DNA of 64,000 bases from DATFVA01 sp963839165 (GCA_963839165.1 CAWIUG010000005.1:1364001-1428000); one strand, 5' to 3'; positions 9,066 to 18,594 are shown, numbered from the stretch's first letter. Program-made: numbers and translations. Notes: generated by a model not told the origin, from the sequence alone.

Positions 9066-11123
9066 CTAACTTGTTTTAATTCTGATATCGACTGCATAAA
9101 GTTCATTATTTTCATCTACAATAAGAGGATTCAGATCGCACTCAGTTATGTTTTCATTATCGAGCATCATTTGAGCCACCGACATTATAATCACTTTAAT
9201 CTTCTGAATATCCGCGGGCGCTTCCCCTCTTACGCCTCTCAGTATTTTTCCGATCCGTGTCTCATCGATCATTTCCAGAGCATCTTTTTCAGTCATATAA
9301 GCAGAACGCATCGAAGTATCTTCGTATACCTCGACATATTTTCCACCTGTGCCGAACATAATCATAGGACCGAAATCTTTATCGCGGAATGCGCCGATAA
9401 GAACTTCCTGCCTGGTTTTTATGAAAGGCTGAATGAGAAATGATTGAATATTAAGGTTTTTACCCTTAAAATCATTAAGCATTTTATCGGCTTCTGAAAT
9501 TAATTCCTCACGTGATTTAATATTCAGCCGGACCGCATTTAGTTCGGTCTTATGTATAATTCCCTCTCCGGCTGCCTTCATCACCACCGGAAATTTCATA
9601 TCACCGTTTTTAAGTTCTTCATACTTTAGGTATGCCGACCGGACAGCAGGCAGATTATATTTTTCAGAAAGCTGAGAAATCTTATCTGCGCTGAGGAAAC
9701 CTCCTTTATCCTCAGTCATTCTTTTCTGTTCAGAATTTACCGGCATCAGACGTGCTTCCCCGGTTTTCCGGGCGGAATAATAATACATATTCGATAGCAC
9801 TACAGCAGGATCTTCAGGGTTCCTGAATAAAGGAATTTTATACTGTGAATTTTTCCTGTATTCCTCCCAGAATTCAGGCAGAGGCATTACAGCCTGCAGA
9901 AGCGGCTTTTCAGATTTAATACTATTAATTAATTCGATTACAGGCAGCGCTCTAACCATGATGGGTTCAACAAATACCGAAATAACAGCATCAACATTCG
10001 CATCACTTAATAATAGTTCGATCGAATGGTGATAGCCTTCTGCGGTACCTCCGGGCAGAAGATCAACGGGATTATTTACGCTTCCTTCAGGATGAACTAT
10101 TTCCCTGAGTTTCTTTTTGGTATCATTGGATAGATCGGCAAGCTTTAGTCCATTCCTCTCGATTGAATCGACCGCAAGTATCGCGGGTCCCCCCGCGTTT
10201 GTTATTACCGCAATCCGTCTTCCTTTCGGGAGCGGAAAATTCTCGAATCCTTTTGCAGTGTTGAACAGCTGGTTCAGGTCATTGGTTCTTATCAGGTTGA
10301 ACTGACGAAGGACTGAATCCACCACCTTATCGCTGCTTCCCAGGGCACCTGTATGAGAGGATGCAGCTTTCATTCCTCCTGCTGTTCTGCCGCCTTTAAG
10401 TATAATTACGGGTTTTGTGATCTTTCCTTCAATAAATTTACTGATAAACTTTTTACCCTCAGCAAAACTCTCAAGGTAGAGCGTGATAACATTTATATTC
10501 TCATCATCCTGCCAGTAATCGAGAAAATCGTTCTCGCTCATATCGGCTTTATTGCCTACACTGATAAAATGACCGAACCGTATATCCGTTTCCCTGAGAG
10601 AATTCAAAACAGCTGCCCCTATGGCTCCGCTCTGCGATAAGAAAGCCATAGTCCCGCACTCGGGTCTTTCAGCCACAAAAGTCGCATTTAGTTTAATAGA
10701 GCTAAGGGAGTTTATAATTCCCATGCAGTTCGGACCAACCATCCTTGCACCGTTTGATTTTACCAGTTGTGCAAGCTGTACTTCTTTATTCGCACCCTCT
10801 TTACCGGTTTCTTTGAACCCCGCTGTTATTAAAATTATTGAAGTAACCTTTTTGTCGAGAAGCTGTTGAATAGTTTCTTCTACAAACTGCTTCGGAACCA
10901 TGATAATAGCCAGGTCAATATCTTCTTTTATTTCAGGAACGGACGGATGGCATTTCGTTCCCAGAATTTCTTCGGTTTTGGGGTTAACTAAAAATAACTT
11001 ACCTGTATAGCCGTATGTCTTTACGCAGCTTGTTAATTCGTATCCAAGATTTCCCTTTTTCCCGGAGGCGCCTACGATGCAGAGCGACCGGGGATAAAAA
11101 AATTTATTAATTAAAGATTCCAT
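9066..11123 (-). CDS. ADP-forming acetyl/acyl-CoA synthetase (fused alpha-beta)
   Basis: This 685-residue protein is the one-chain form of NDP-forming acyl-CoA synthetase, which turns acetyl-CoA, ADP and Pi into acetate, CoA and ATP. The order is CoA-binding domain (residues 1-135, GASGKKGNLGYELTSCVK), two succinyl-CoA-ligase-like domains containing FLSQSGAIGAAVLN and the phosphohistidine loop AASSHTGALGSS, and a C-terminal ATP-grasp domain from about 465 (VVMKAAGEGIIHKTELNAVRL, GGKYVEVYED, ITECDLNPLIV). It is probably the substrate-level ATP-forming step of acetate production by the host. Acyl specificity cannot be read from sequence. Confidence 0.93.
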   Translation of the reverse strand: MESLINKFFYPRSLCIVGASGKKGNLGYELTSCVKTYGYTGKLFLVNPKTEEILGTKCHPSVPEIKEDIDLAIIMVPKQFVEETIQQLLDKKVTSIILITAGFKETGKEGANKEVQLAQLVKSNGARMVGPNCMGIINSLSSIKLNATFVAERPECGTMAFLSQSGAIGAAVLNSLRETDIRFGHFISVGNKADMSENDFLDYWQDDENINVITLYLESFAEGKKFISKFIEGKITKPVIILKGGRTAGGMKAASSHTGALGSSDKVVDSVLRQFNLIRTNDLNQLFNTAKGFENFPLPKGRRIAVITNAGGPAILAVDSIERNGLKLADLSNDTKKKLREIVHPEGSVNNPVDLLPGGTAEGYHHSIELLLSDANVDAVISVFVEPIMVRALPVIELINSIKSEKPLLQAVMPLPEFWEEYRKNSQYKIPLFRNPEDPAVVLSNMYYYSARKTGEARLMPVNSEQKRMTEDKGGFLSADKISQLSEKYNLPAVRSAYLKYEELKNGDMKFPVVMKAAGEGIIHKTELNAVRLNIKSREELISEADKMLNDFKGKNLNIQSFLIQPFIKTRQEVLIGAFRDKDFGPMIMFGTGGKYVEVYEDTSMRSAYMTEKDALEMIDETRIGKILRGVRGEAPADIQKIKVIIMSVAQMMLDNENITECDLNPLIVDENNELYAVDIRIKTS

Positions 11124-11200
11124 AGAATCCCCTAAGTGAATAAAATAATTTCTCCAAAATTACAATAAATGATAGTTTTTCCCTAAACATCTTAAACCTG

Positions 11201-11329
11201 TTGCAATGCTCCATCGATCAGCATCAGGTTCCAAACCCATCTATCAGCATCGGATTGCAATTCCCTCCCGATCAACATCGGGTTGCAATACCCCATCGAT
11301 CAGCATCAGGTTGCAGAACCCATCGAGCG
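11201..11329. repeat. Imperfect 28-bp tandem repeat, about 4.6 copies
   Basis: Units begin at 11201, 11229, 11255, 11283 and 11311, with lengths 28, 26, 28, 28 and a partial last copy. Each reads roughly TTGCAATACCCCATCGATCA followed by GCATCAGG. The copies diverge at a few positions. They lie in the 652-bp gap between the acyl-CoA synthetase start and the next plus-strand gene. There are no unique spacers, so it is not CRISPR. The remaining part of the gap is AT-rich with no gene I can support. Confidence 0.75.
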
Positions 11330-11775
11330 TTGTAGTCAATAGTGTAACCGGAAATACAACAAATATTTTGTGTGTTAAGGTCACAAAAAATCATTGCATA
11401 CAATTTTTATATAAAGTTAAAATCAGTTAATTTACTTTAAGATATTATCAGTCCCCCGATTCATTTTTTTATTTCAGCTTAAACTGTGATGTGCTGAGTC
11501 CGAATATATATTTCATGAATAAAGTCTGTAGATTTTTTCTGAACATTTATGGCCCGGTTATTGGGCTGATTGTAAGGACTGAATCAGTGTTAGTCTCCTT
11601 GTTTGCAAAAACTAATTCAAATTAAGAAAAAAACTGTTCCGTTCCTGATCATTAAAAACTGAGCTGTATCTCTTTTAATTCCATATTATCAAATTGATAC
11701 AGTAAATGTAAGTTGTTCAGTAGAGATAAGATCGGGCCGAAAGTAATCCTATAACCAGACATATTGAGCGTAACT

Positions 11776-14508
11776 ATGAAAAAAAACTTTGCTACTATTT
11801 TCATATTCATTTTGCAGCTGACTTTAAATGCCCAATGGGTAAACAAGAATCCCTTTCCGCAAGGGAACTATCTTAGATCAGTTAACTTCATCGATGACGA
11901 TACAGGATGGGTCTCAGGATCCGATGGGTTAATTGCCAGAACAACAGACAGTGGGGAAACGTGGAACGAACAGCTAAGTGGTACGTCAAACACCTTAAAA
12001 TGCATTGATTTCATTAATAGTTCTACAGGGTGGACGGTAGGGGAAAACGGTGAAATACTTTTCACCTCCGATGGAGGTTCAACCTGGACAACTCAGGTGA
12101 GTACTACTTCCTCCAACTTAAACTCGGTCTATTTTATCGATCAGAATACAGGATGGGCTGCAGGAGCAAACGGTACTATCCTCTTTACGGATAACGGAGG
12201 TGTAAACTGGAGTTTGCAGAACAGCGGCTCCTCACTTGAAATTTTTGATATAAAATTTGTAGATAATTCTATTGGTTATGCCGTGGGAGGCGACGGTTCT
12301 TACACAGAATTAATTCTAAAGACAATCGACGGAGGAAATAGCTGGTCTCCCCTTTCCAGCGGAACCGACGGGGTTTTATATTCTGTTGCTTTCGTTGATG
12401 AAAATACCGGATGGACAGTTGGTCTCGACAGCAAGATACTAAAAACCACCGATGGCGGTGCTTCCTGGAATCTCCAGAACCTTGGGGATAAAGCTCAGGC
12501 TCCCGAAAAAATGACGATTGTTGACGGGCAGGGTGGATTAAGATCGGTTTATTTCAAAGACGCAAACTCTGGCTGGGCTGTAGGAGGATCTAATGAATAT
12601 TTTAGAAACATTTATACTACCACAGACGGAGGAGTAACCTGGAATCTGAGATATTTAGGACTGGAAGAGTATGATTTGTTTTCTATTGCTGTAACACCTT
12701 CAGGAAAATCCTGGGCCGTGGGAGGCGGTGGATCCATTTTTTATTCTGAAACGGGGGTTAATTGGGTGCAGCAGTTCAGTGGTACAAGTTCATTCAATGC
12801 CGATAATATTTTAGAGCTTCAGTTTATAAACAGCACCACAGGTTATGCAGTAGGATTCAGAAATGACTGGATGATAGGTAGTGGTCTGGTGCTCAAAACA
12901 ACAAACGGCGGAAATACATGGCTTACTGTTTATCTTGAATCAGAGTCGGGGGAACCCTATAGAAGTCTTTTCTTCACTGACGAAAATAACGGATGGGCTG
13001 CCGGTTACAGTGGTTCCATCAGGCATACAACTGACGGCGGAGATAGCTGGGTTAGTCAATCGACAGGAACCGGATTCAACGTCAGTTCTTTATTCTTTAC
13101 AGACGCTCAAAATGGATTCGCCGCGGGTGAAGGCATTTATAAAACTACAGATGCGGGCAGTACCTGGACATCAAAATATTCAGGAAGTATAAATTCAGTT
13201 TTCTTTACAGATGCCGTTACAGGCTGGGGAATAGGAACGAATATCATTAAAACCACTGATGAAGGTGAAACCTGGTTTGAACAGGATGGCACAGGTGGGA
13301 GCGATGTTTATTTTTATAATTCCCTTTTGGGCTGGGCAGTGGGTAATGACGGTATTATAAGGAATTCCTCCGATGGTGGTAGTAGCTGGAACAGCCAGGT
13401 TAGCGGAACAAGTGTAAATCTAACCTCGGTTCATTTTATTACTGAAGTCAATGGGTGGATTTCAGGTAATAACGGAACTATCCTTGCAACGGTTGACGGA
13501 GGAGTTACCTGGAGCACTCAGGCTGCAGGGACAACAAAAAATATTAACTGCATCTACTTTGCGGGGGGCACAAATGGATGGGTTGCCGGTGCGGAGGGAA
13601 CATTATTGAAATACGATGAATCTCTTATCTCTCACCTGACACTTACTTCTCCAAACGGAGGTGAATCTCTAATAGTAGGTGATAAAGGTGAAATTACCTG
13701 GCAAAGTAATATACCGGGAAATATAAATCTTTATTTGTATAAGGGAACTGAACGTATCAAAGTAATTACAAGGAACAGAATAAACCGGGGAACCTACACC
13801 TGGAAGATAAAAAGAGTTCCTACAGGGCAGGATTACAGGATTTTAATAGAGAGTGCTGACGATGCTTCGATATTCGATTTCAGCGATAATACCTTCACTA
13901 TTATAGGCAAAAAAATCAGGAATTATATTTTTATTACTTCTCCTCTGGGGGGTGAAGAATGGAGTACCGGTGATACCAGGGAGATCAGATGGCTTCAAAG
14001 TTTTACTGGTGATGTCTCTATTAATTTGTTCAGAGGAGATGAGCTTGTGAGTGAGATTGTAAACAATACAAGCAATCAGAACAGCTTCAACTGGACCATC
14101 CCTTCTGGATTGGTGACTGCAGATGATTATCAAATAAGAATTTCCTGCTCTGCTCTTCCTTCGTTATATGCATTCAGCGACAGCACGTTCACAATTTCAG
14201 GAGGAGAAACGGTAACTAATCTAAATAACCAGGCCGGCATTCCCCTTGAGAATTCACTTGCACAAAATTACCCCAATCCTTTTAATCCCTCAACAGTTAT
14301 AAGTTATGGTATAGCTGAAGGAGGTTACGTTACATTGAAGGTTTATGATATTACTGGGAGAGAAGTCGCATCAATTGTAAATGAAAATAAACCTGCCGGA
14401 AAATATAGTATACCGTTTAACGGCAGCAGTCTTGCCAGCGGAGTTTATTTTTACATTTTGAGAAATGGCAGCTTTGTACAGGCGAAGAAATTCCTGCTTA
14501 TAAAATAA
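11776..14508 (+). CDS. Ycf48-repeat secreted protein with two Kre9-like domains and T9SS sorting tail
   Basis: I place the start at ATG 11776 (MKKNFATIFIFILQLTLNAQ, a clean signal peptide), four codons inside the longest open frame. About 13 repeats of the form VxFxDxxxGWAVGxxGxIxxTxDGGxxW follow up to about residue 615, the BNR/Ycf48-type beta-propeller pattern seen in many T9SS-exported proteins. Two similar domains follow (about 625-710 and 715-810), each starting SP(N/L)GGE and containing (E)ITWQSN or EIRWLQS, as in Kre9/KNH-type cell-surface modules. The tail NYPNPFNPSTVISYG and VYDITGREVASIV is a sorting domain. Likely surface-attached or released; ligand unknown. Confidence 0.9.
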   Translation: MKKNFATIFIFILQLTLNAQWVNKNPFPQGNYLRSVNFIDDDTGWVSGSDGLIARTTDSGETWNEQLSGTSNTLKCIDFINSSTGWTVGENGEILFTSDGGSTWTTQVSTTSSNLNSVYFIDQNTGWAAGANGTILFTDNGGVNWSLQNSGSSLEIFDIKFVDNSIGYAVGGDGSYTELILKTIDGGNSWSPLSSGTDGVLYSVAFVDENTGWTVGLDSKILKTTDGGASWNLQNLGDKAQAPEKMTIVDGQGGLRSVYFKDANSGWAVGGSNEYFRNIYTTTDGGVTWNLRYLGLEEYDLFSIAVTPSGKSWAVGGGGSIFYSETGVNWVQQFSGTSSFNADNILELQFINSTTGYAVGFRNDWMIGSGLVLKTTNGGNTWLTVYLESESGEPYRSLFFTDENNGWAAGYSGSIRHTTDGGDSWVSQSTGTGFNVSSLFFTDAQNGFAAGEGIYKTTDAGSTWTSKYSGSINSVFFTDAVTGWGIGTNIIKTTDEGETWFEQDGTGGSDVYFYNSLLGWAVGNDGIIRNSSDGGSSWNSQVSGTSVNLTSVHFITEVNGWISGNNGTILATVDGGVTWSTQAAGTTKNINCIYFAGGTNGWVAGAEGTLLKYDESLISHLTLTSPNGGESLIVGDKGEITWQSNIPGNINLYLYKGTERIKVITRNRINRGTYTWKIKRVPTGQDYRILIESADDASIFDFSDNTFTIIGKKIRNYIFITSPLGGEEWSTGDTREIRWLQSFTGDVSINLFRGDELVSEIVNNTSNQNSFNWTIPSGLVTADDYQIRISCSALPSLYAFSDSTFTISGGETVTNLNNQAGIPLENSLAQNYPNPFNPSTVISYGIAEGGYVTLKVYDITGREVASIVNENKPAGKYSIPFNGSSLASGVYFYILRNGSFVQAKKFLLIK

Positions 14509-14527
14509 TATATTTAAAGAGTTTGAA

Positions 14528-14551
14528 AACCTCCCGTACAGCCGGGAGGTT
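14528..14551. terminator. Bidirectional hairpin between convergent genes
   Basis: A perfect 9-bp stem (AACCTCCCG with CGGGAGGTT) and 6-nt loop sits between the Ycf48-repeat gene (+) and pdxJ (-). Neither side has a long T-run, though TGATCTTATTT follows on plus and TTTCAAACTCTTT on minus, so termination strength is uncertain. Confidence 0.65.
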
Positions 14552-14555
14552 GATC

Positions 14556-15272
14556 TTATTTACCGGAGATTAAATCTCTCATTTCCCTGACCGCTTCCTT
14601 TATCCCTACAAAAACTGCACGGGCAATAATTGCATGACCTATGCTGACTTCATCTACATCATCGATTTCACGGAAAATTTTCATATTCTGATAGCTTAAG
14701 CCATGTCCGGCATTAACCCCCAGCCCGAGTTTCTTTGCATGCTTAACAGCAATTCTTATTTTTTCAAGTTCGTCAAACTGATCTTCTTCAGTGTAAGCAT
14801 TGGCAAAAACGCCGGTATGGATTTCTATGAAATCTGACTCAATCTCTGCTGCGGCATCAATCTGGTTAATATCCGGCTCGATAAAAAGCGAGACTTCAAT
14901 TTCATGTTTATGCAGTTCTTTAATAGTATTTTTTAACCTGGTAATGTCATCGATAACATTTATCCCGCCCTCCGTAGTAAGTTCCTGCCTTTTTTCGGGT
15001 ACTATAGTAGCCAGCTCGGGTCCGACATCACAGGCGATTTTTATAATCTCATCTGTCGCAGCCATTTCAAGATCAAGCTTGGTTGTAACCAGTTCGCGCA
15101 GTAGCCTGACATCTCTTTCATTTATGTGCCTTCTATCCTCCCTAAGATGCACTACAATCCCGTCAATCCCCGCCTGTTCAGCAAGTAGGGCGAAGGTGAC
15201 CGGATCAGGCTGTTCCTCTCCCCTTGCGTTTCGTAAAGTCGCTATATGATCCACATTTAATGAGAATCTCAT
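14556..15272 (-). CDS. pdxJ: Pyridoxine 5'-phosphate synthase
   Basis: PdxJ condenses 1-deoxyxylulose 5-phosphate with 3-amino-1-hydroxyacetone phosphate, the last ring-forming step of DXP-dependent vitamin B6 synthesis in the cytoplasm. The sequence shows the full TIM-barrel signature: MRFSLNVDHIATLRNARG, the HLREDRRHI loop, LDLEMAAT, VPEKRQELTTEGG, EVSLFIEPD, EIHTGVFA, LGVNAGHGLSYQN and EVSIGHAIIARAV. I prefer the ATG at 15272, preceded by AAGGTG at proper spacing, over a GTG three codons upstream. Length (238 residues) is normal. It follows a CPBP protease gene in the same direction with a 12-bp gap. Confidence 0.97.
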   Translation of the reverse strand: MRFSLNVDHIATLRNARGEEQPDPVTFALLAEQAGIDGIVVHLREDRRHINERDVRLLRELVTTKLDLEMAATDEIIKIACDVGPELATIVPEKRQELTTEGGINVIDDITRLKNTIKELHKHEIEVSLFIEPDINQIDAAAEIESDFIEIHTGVFANAYTEEDQFDELEKIRIAVKHAKKLGLGVNAGHGLSYQNMKIFREIDDVDEVSIGHAIIARAVFVGIKEAVREMRDLISGK

Positions 15273-15284
15273 TTTAATCACCTT

Positions 15285-16076
15285 CTAGAAAATTTGCTTA
15301 AAGATATTTAAGAACGAATTTATCCCCACACCGTAATCTCCGGCTCTGAAACGGAGAGTAGTTAGGAGATCCATTCCAAACATAACACCTGCATGCGTAA
15401 TAACGCAATAATAAACAGATCCTGTTCTCCAGGCAAGGATTCCTAATGCAATGCCTGCTGCAATTGCACCGAAAGTTTCAGCTGGAGGTTTACCGTTGTG
15501 TAGAATTAAGAAAGGAATCATCTGGATGAACACTGCATAATAGCCGAATTTTTCTTTTAACCCGAAAAGCATGAATCCGCGCCAGATAAATTCCCATGCC
15601 AGCATGTAAATGACTGCGGCTGCTTCAAAAATAAAAAAAGTATTCCAGTTATCACGAACTTCAGCAAGCTGGGGATAGGTCCTTACAAATGCGGGATTTG
15701 AAGAAAATATCCATACGATAGGTAGCATTACCAGGAGGAATATTAAGGAAATCTTAATTCCCACCCGAAAATCCCCAACCTGTAACCCGAAGTTCTTAAT
15801 CTTCTCTTTAAGGATCAGCTTTATAGTAAGAACCGGCAAGACAAAAAGAGTAATAAAATCTCCGGTAAACCAGTATAGATATTCATATAGATACACATCA
15901 GGATTGAACTGGTAAGATGGATAAATGGAATGCCTGAAAAAAGAACGTGAAGTATAGTACCAGGAAATAGTCTGAAGAACCGCCACTGCAAGGAATACGA
16001 TAACAACTTTCCTGTCCAGTGATTTAATTACCTGGATAAGATTCCGGATCTCAGATGTAAACCGGGTGTTGCTCAT
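15285..16076 (-). CDS. CPBP-family intramembrane protease-like protein
   Basis: The 263-residue protein has about six to eight hydrophobic helices and the CPBP (CAAX protease/bacteriocin-processing, ABI) core: AWEFIWRGFMLFGL, then FLILHNGKPPAETFGAIAAG, and VITHAGVMFGMD near the end. The usual EExxxR motif here is WExxxR, the first Glu being replaced by Trp; the Arg and the following His residues remain. The replaced Glu and the lack of a known substrate make proteolytic activity uncertain. It is upstream of pdxJ and probably in its operon, a link with no known functional meaning. Confidence 0.85.
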   Translation of the reverse strand: MSNTRFTSEIRNLIQVIKSLDRKVVIVFLAVAVLQTISWYYTSRSFFRHSIYPSYQFNPDVYLYEYLYWFTGDFITLFVLPVLTIKLILKEKIKNFGLQVGDFRVGIKISLIFLLVMLPIVWIFSSNPAFVRTYPQLAEVRDNWNTFFIFEAAAVIYMLAWEFIWRGFMLFGLKEKFGYYAVFIQMIPFLILHNGKPPAETFGAIAAGIALGILAWRTGSVYYCVITHAGVMFGMDLLTTLRFRAGDYGVGINSFLNIFKQIF

Positions 16077-16195
16077 ACTATCCTAAAAAATCATTTGAAA
16101 AATAGAAAAAGTGACAAATAAATGATACTCTCCCGGAGAAATATTAAATAGTTGTAAATTTGCATTATTTGAAATGTTTTTACCCCTTTTAGACC

Positions 16196-16224
16196 TTGAC
16201 AAAATTTGCCCGTGGTGTTATATT
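16196..16224 (+). promoter_or_regulatory. Sigma-70-like promoter of groESL
   Basis: TTGACA at 16196-16201 and TATATT at 16219-16224 are separated by exactly 17 bp, a near-consensus housekeeping promoter. The -10 box overlaps the start of the CIRCE element by two bases, so bound HrcA would block RNA polymerase. Confidence 0.85.
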
Positions 16225-16249
16225 AGCACTCGCTTTTAACGAGTGCTAA
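16223..16249 (+). promoter_or_regulatory. CIRCE operator (HrcA binding site)
   Basis: TTAGCACTC, nine bases, GAGTGCTAA: a perfect match to the CIRCE inverted repeat bound by the heat-shock repressor HrcA. It lies 30 bp upstream of groES. No hrcA is in this window, but the site implies the genome has one. Confidence 0.97.
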
Positions 16250-16278
16250 TAACAATATTAAAATAACAGGAGATAATT

Positions 16279-16578
16279 ATGGCAAAAATGAATCTAAAAC
16301 CTCTTGGTGATCGTGTAATCGTGAAACCTATGGAGGCCGAGGAGAAGACAAAGGGCGGTATCATTCTGCCGGATACAGCAAAAGAAAAACCGATAGAAGG
16401 AACTGTTGTGGCTGCAGGACCGGGAAAAGTTTCAGATGACGGGAAAGCAATAAAAATGGAAGTAAAAGTCGGCGATAAAGTTCTTTACGGTAAATACAGC
16501 GGAACAGAAGTGACCGTTGAGGGCGAAGAATATTTAATAATGCGTGAGAGTGACATCTTCGCAGTTATAGAGAAATAA
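16279..16578 (+). CDS. groES: Co-chaperonin GroES
   Basis: This 99-residue protein caps the GroEL folding chamber. It shows the family start LKPLGDRVIVKPMEAEEKTKGGIILPDTAKEKP with the mobile-loop GGI(I/V)LPD motif, VVAAGPGK, VGDKVLYGKYSGTEV, and the end EYLIMRESDIFAVIE. AGGAG 9 bp before the ATG is a good ribosome binding site. It is the first gene of a heat-inducible operon with groEL 35 bp downstream, under the CIRCE site. Confidence 0.98.
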   Translation: MAKMNLKPLGDRVIVKPMEAEEKTKGGIILPDTAKEKPIEGTVVAAGPGKVSDDGKAIKMEVKVGDKVLYGKYSGTEVTVEGEEYLIMRESDIFAVIEK

Positions 16579-16613
16579 GTTTTTGAATAAATATAATCGG
16601 AGGAAAAAATAAT

Positions 16614-18254
16614 ATGGCTTCTAAACTAATTGAATTTAATAGTGAAGCGCGTTCTAAACTTAAAAAAGGTGTAGACAAACTTGCTAATGCTGTTAAGGTT
16701 ACATTAGGTCCTAAAGGACGTAATGTTGTACTCGAGAAAAAATTCGGTGCACCTACAGTTACCAAAGATGGTGTATCTGTAGCAAAAGAAATAGAACTGG
16801 AAGATGCTGTTGAAAATATGGGAGCCCAGATGGTTCGCGAAGTTGCATCAAAAACCAGTGATGTTGCAGGCGACGGAACAACAACCGCAACTGTATTAGC
16901 CCAGGCTATCTACAGGGAAGGCCTTAAGAACGTTACTGCAGGCGCAAATCCTATGGATCTGAAAAGAGGAATTGACCTGGCGGTAGAAAAAGTAATCGAA
17001 TACCTGAAATCAATAAGTAAAGATGTTGAAGGAAGAAATGAGATCGCGCAGGTTGGTTCGATCTCTGCAAACAACGACAAGTCGATAGGCAACCTGATTG
17101 CCGATGCAATGGAGAAGGTTGGAAAAGATGGAGTTATTACCGTTGAGGAAGCTAAAGGAACCGAAACATCGCTTGACGTTGTTGAAGGTATGCAGTTTGA
17201 CCGCGGCTATCTTTCACCTTATTTCGTAACAGATACCGAATCAATGGAAGCTGTTCTTGAAGATCCGTACATCCTGATACATGACAAGAAGATCTCAGCT
17301 ATGAAGGACCTGCTCCCTATTCTTGAAAAGATTGCTCAGCAGGGAAAATCTCTCTTAATAATTGCTGAAGACCTTGAAGGTGAAGCTCTTGCAACCCTGG
17401 TTGTTAACAAGATCCGCGGAACCCTTAAGGTTGCTGCCGTTAAAGCTCCTGGCTTCGGCGACAGAAGAAAAGCAATGCTTGAAGATATCGCTGTTCTTAC
17501 CGGCGGTACTGTAATCTCTGAGGAGAGAGGATTCAAATTGGAGAACGCAACTGTATCTTATCTCGGTCAGGCTAAGAAGATAAATATCGACAAAGATAAT
17601 ACTACTATAGTTGAAGGTTCAGGAAAAACAGATGATATAAAGAAAAGAATAAATGAGATTAAAGCACAGATTGATAAGACAACCTCTGATTATGATAGAG
17701 AAAAACTGCAGGAAAGACTGGCTAAACTTTCCGGAGGTGTTGCCGTGCTTAAGATAGGTGCTTCAACTGAAGTAGAAATGAAAGAGAAGAAAGCACGTGT
17801 TGAGGATGCTCTTCATGCTACCCGTGCTGCGGTTGAAGAAGGTATCGTTTCAGGCGGTGGTGTCGCTTTCGTAAGAGCTATAAGTCAGCTCGATAAGGTT
17901 AAAGGTGAGAACCTCGACCAGGGTACCGGCATCAAGATAATCCAGAAAGCACTTGAAGAACCATTAAGACAAATTGTGGATAATGCAGGTATTGAAGGTT
18001 CTGTGGTTCTTCAGAAGGTTAAGGACGGAAAAGATGACTATGGCTTTAATGCTGCTACTGAGACCTATGAAAACCTGATAAAATCAGGCGTTATTGACCC
18101 GACAAAGGTTACCAGAACTGCCCTTGAGAATGCTGCGTCTGTGGCTTCGTTGCTTATCACAACTGAAGCGGTTGTATATGAAAAGAAAGAAAAAGAAGCT
18201 CCAATGCCTCCAATGCCTGGCGGTGGAATGGGTGATATGGGCGGAATGTATTAA
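16614..18254 (+). CDS. groEL: Chaperonin GroEL
   Basis: The 546-residue chaperonin subunit folds cytosolic proteins in an ATP-driven double ring. Key motifs are VTLGPKGRNVVLEK, the ATP-binding VAGDGTTTATVLAQ with Asp of GDGTT, DGVITVEEAKG, AAVKAPGFGDRRKAML, ATRAAVEEGIVSGGGVAF and the C-terminal Gly/Met-rich tail ending GGGMGDMGGMY. Full length, with no changes seen at the ATP site. A GGAGG sequence precedes the ATG, and a strong terminator follows. Confidence 0.99.
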   Translation: MASKLIEFNSEARSKLKKGVDKLANAVKVTLGPKGRNVVLEKKFGAPTVTKDGVSVAKEIELEDAVENMGAQMVREVASKTSDVAGDGTTTATVLAQAIYREGLKNVTAGANPMDLKRGIDLAVEKVIEYLKSISKDVEGRNEIAQVGSISANNDKSIGNLIADAMEKVGKDGVITVEEAKGTETSLDVVEGMQFDRGYLSPYFVTDTESMEAVLEDPYILIHDKKISAMKDLLPILEKIAQQGKSLLIIAEDLEGEALATLVVNKIRGTLKVAAVKAPGFGDRRKAMLEDIAVLTGGTVISEERGFKLENATVSYLGQAKKINIDKDNTTIVEGSGKTDDIKKRINEIKAQIDKTTSDYDREKLQERLAKLSGGVAVLKIGASTEVEMKEKKARVEDALHATRAAVEEGIVSGGGVAFVRAISQLDKVKGENLDQGTGIKIIQKALEEPLRQIVDNAGIEGSVVLQKVKDGKDDYGFNAATETYENLIKSGVIDPTKVTRTALENAASVASLLITTEAVVYEKKEKEAPMPPMPGGGMGDMGGMY

Positions 18255-18262
18255 AAAATGAT

Positions 18263-18292
18263 AGGACGGGGGTAAATCCTCCGTCCTTTTAT
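18263..18292 (+). terminator. Terminator of the groESL operon
   Basis: AGGACGGGGG at 18263-18272 pairs with CCTCCGTCCT at 18278-18287 (one G-T wobble) across a TAAAT loop and is followed by TTTATTAAA. Confidence 0.85.
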
Positions 18293-18430
18293 TAAATTCT
18301 GGCGATCTTTCTGAAATTATTTTTGATAGATACATAAAACAGCGTTTGATTTTAAAATAAAAAATAATATGTTTGAATGGGTTCGTTCACAGAGGTTTAC
18401 CCCTGCCTCGTGATGGACAAAAGAGCCCTG

Positions 18431-18460
18431 CCCGATGACACCCCCGTCATCGGGTTTTTT
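18431..18460 (+). terminator. Strong orphan terminator on plus strand
   Basis: CCCGATGAC at 18431-18439 pairs with GTCATCGGG at 18446-18454, followed by TTTTTTATTTTT. No gene on the plus strand lies just before it: groESL already ends at its own terminator 140 bp upstream. It could end a short RNA starting in 18300-18370 or be a second safety terminator for groESL. Confidence 0.8.
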
Positions 18461-18567
18461 ATTTTTAACTCATTCCGGTCAATTCATCTCTTATTAAAAC
18501 TACCCTTACATCCTTGGAAAAAGATGAACATTACTGTGACTTTTGTAGAACCTTATTTAAAATAAGA

Positions 18568-18594
18568 AACCCGTATAAGTCACTTATACGGGTT
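18568..18594 (-). terminator. Terminator of the COG2403 GTPase gene
   Basis: A perfect 12-bp stem (AACCCGTATAAG with CTTATACGGGTT) and a 3-nt loop lies 26 bp past the minus-strand stop at 18620. Read on minus it is followed by TCTTATTTT, consistent with termination. Confidence 0.75.

Noticed and set aside
11201..11329. CRISPR array in the 28-bp repeats
   Set aside because: The repeats are contiguous, degenerate and have no spacers between them, and no cas genes are near.
11206..11430. A 74-residue plus-strand ORF over the tandem repeats
   Set aside because: Its repetitive peptide (SIS, QNP) only reflects the DNA repeats.
15285..16076. A frameshifted or fake gene because the CPBP EE motif is incomplete
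   Set aside because: The frame is open over 263 residues with proper helices and the later His motifs, so I treat it as a real member with one altered residue.
18377..18565. A 62-residue ORF over the orphan terminator
   Set aside because: The stem-loop and T-run lie inside the frame, so it is unlikely to be translated.
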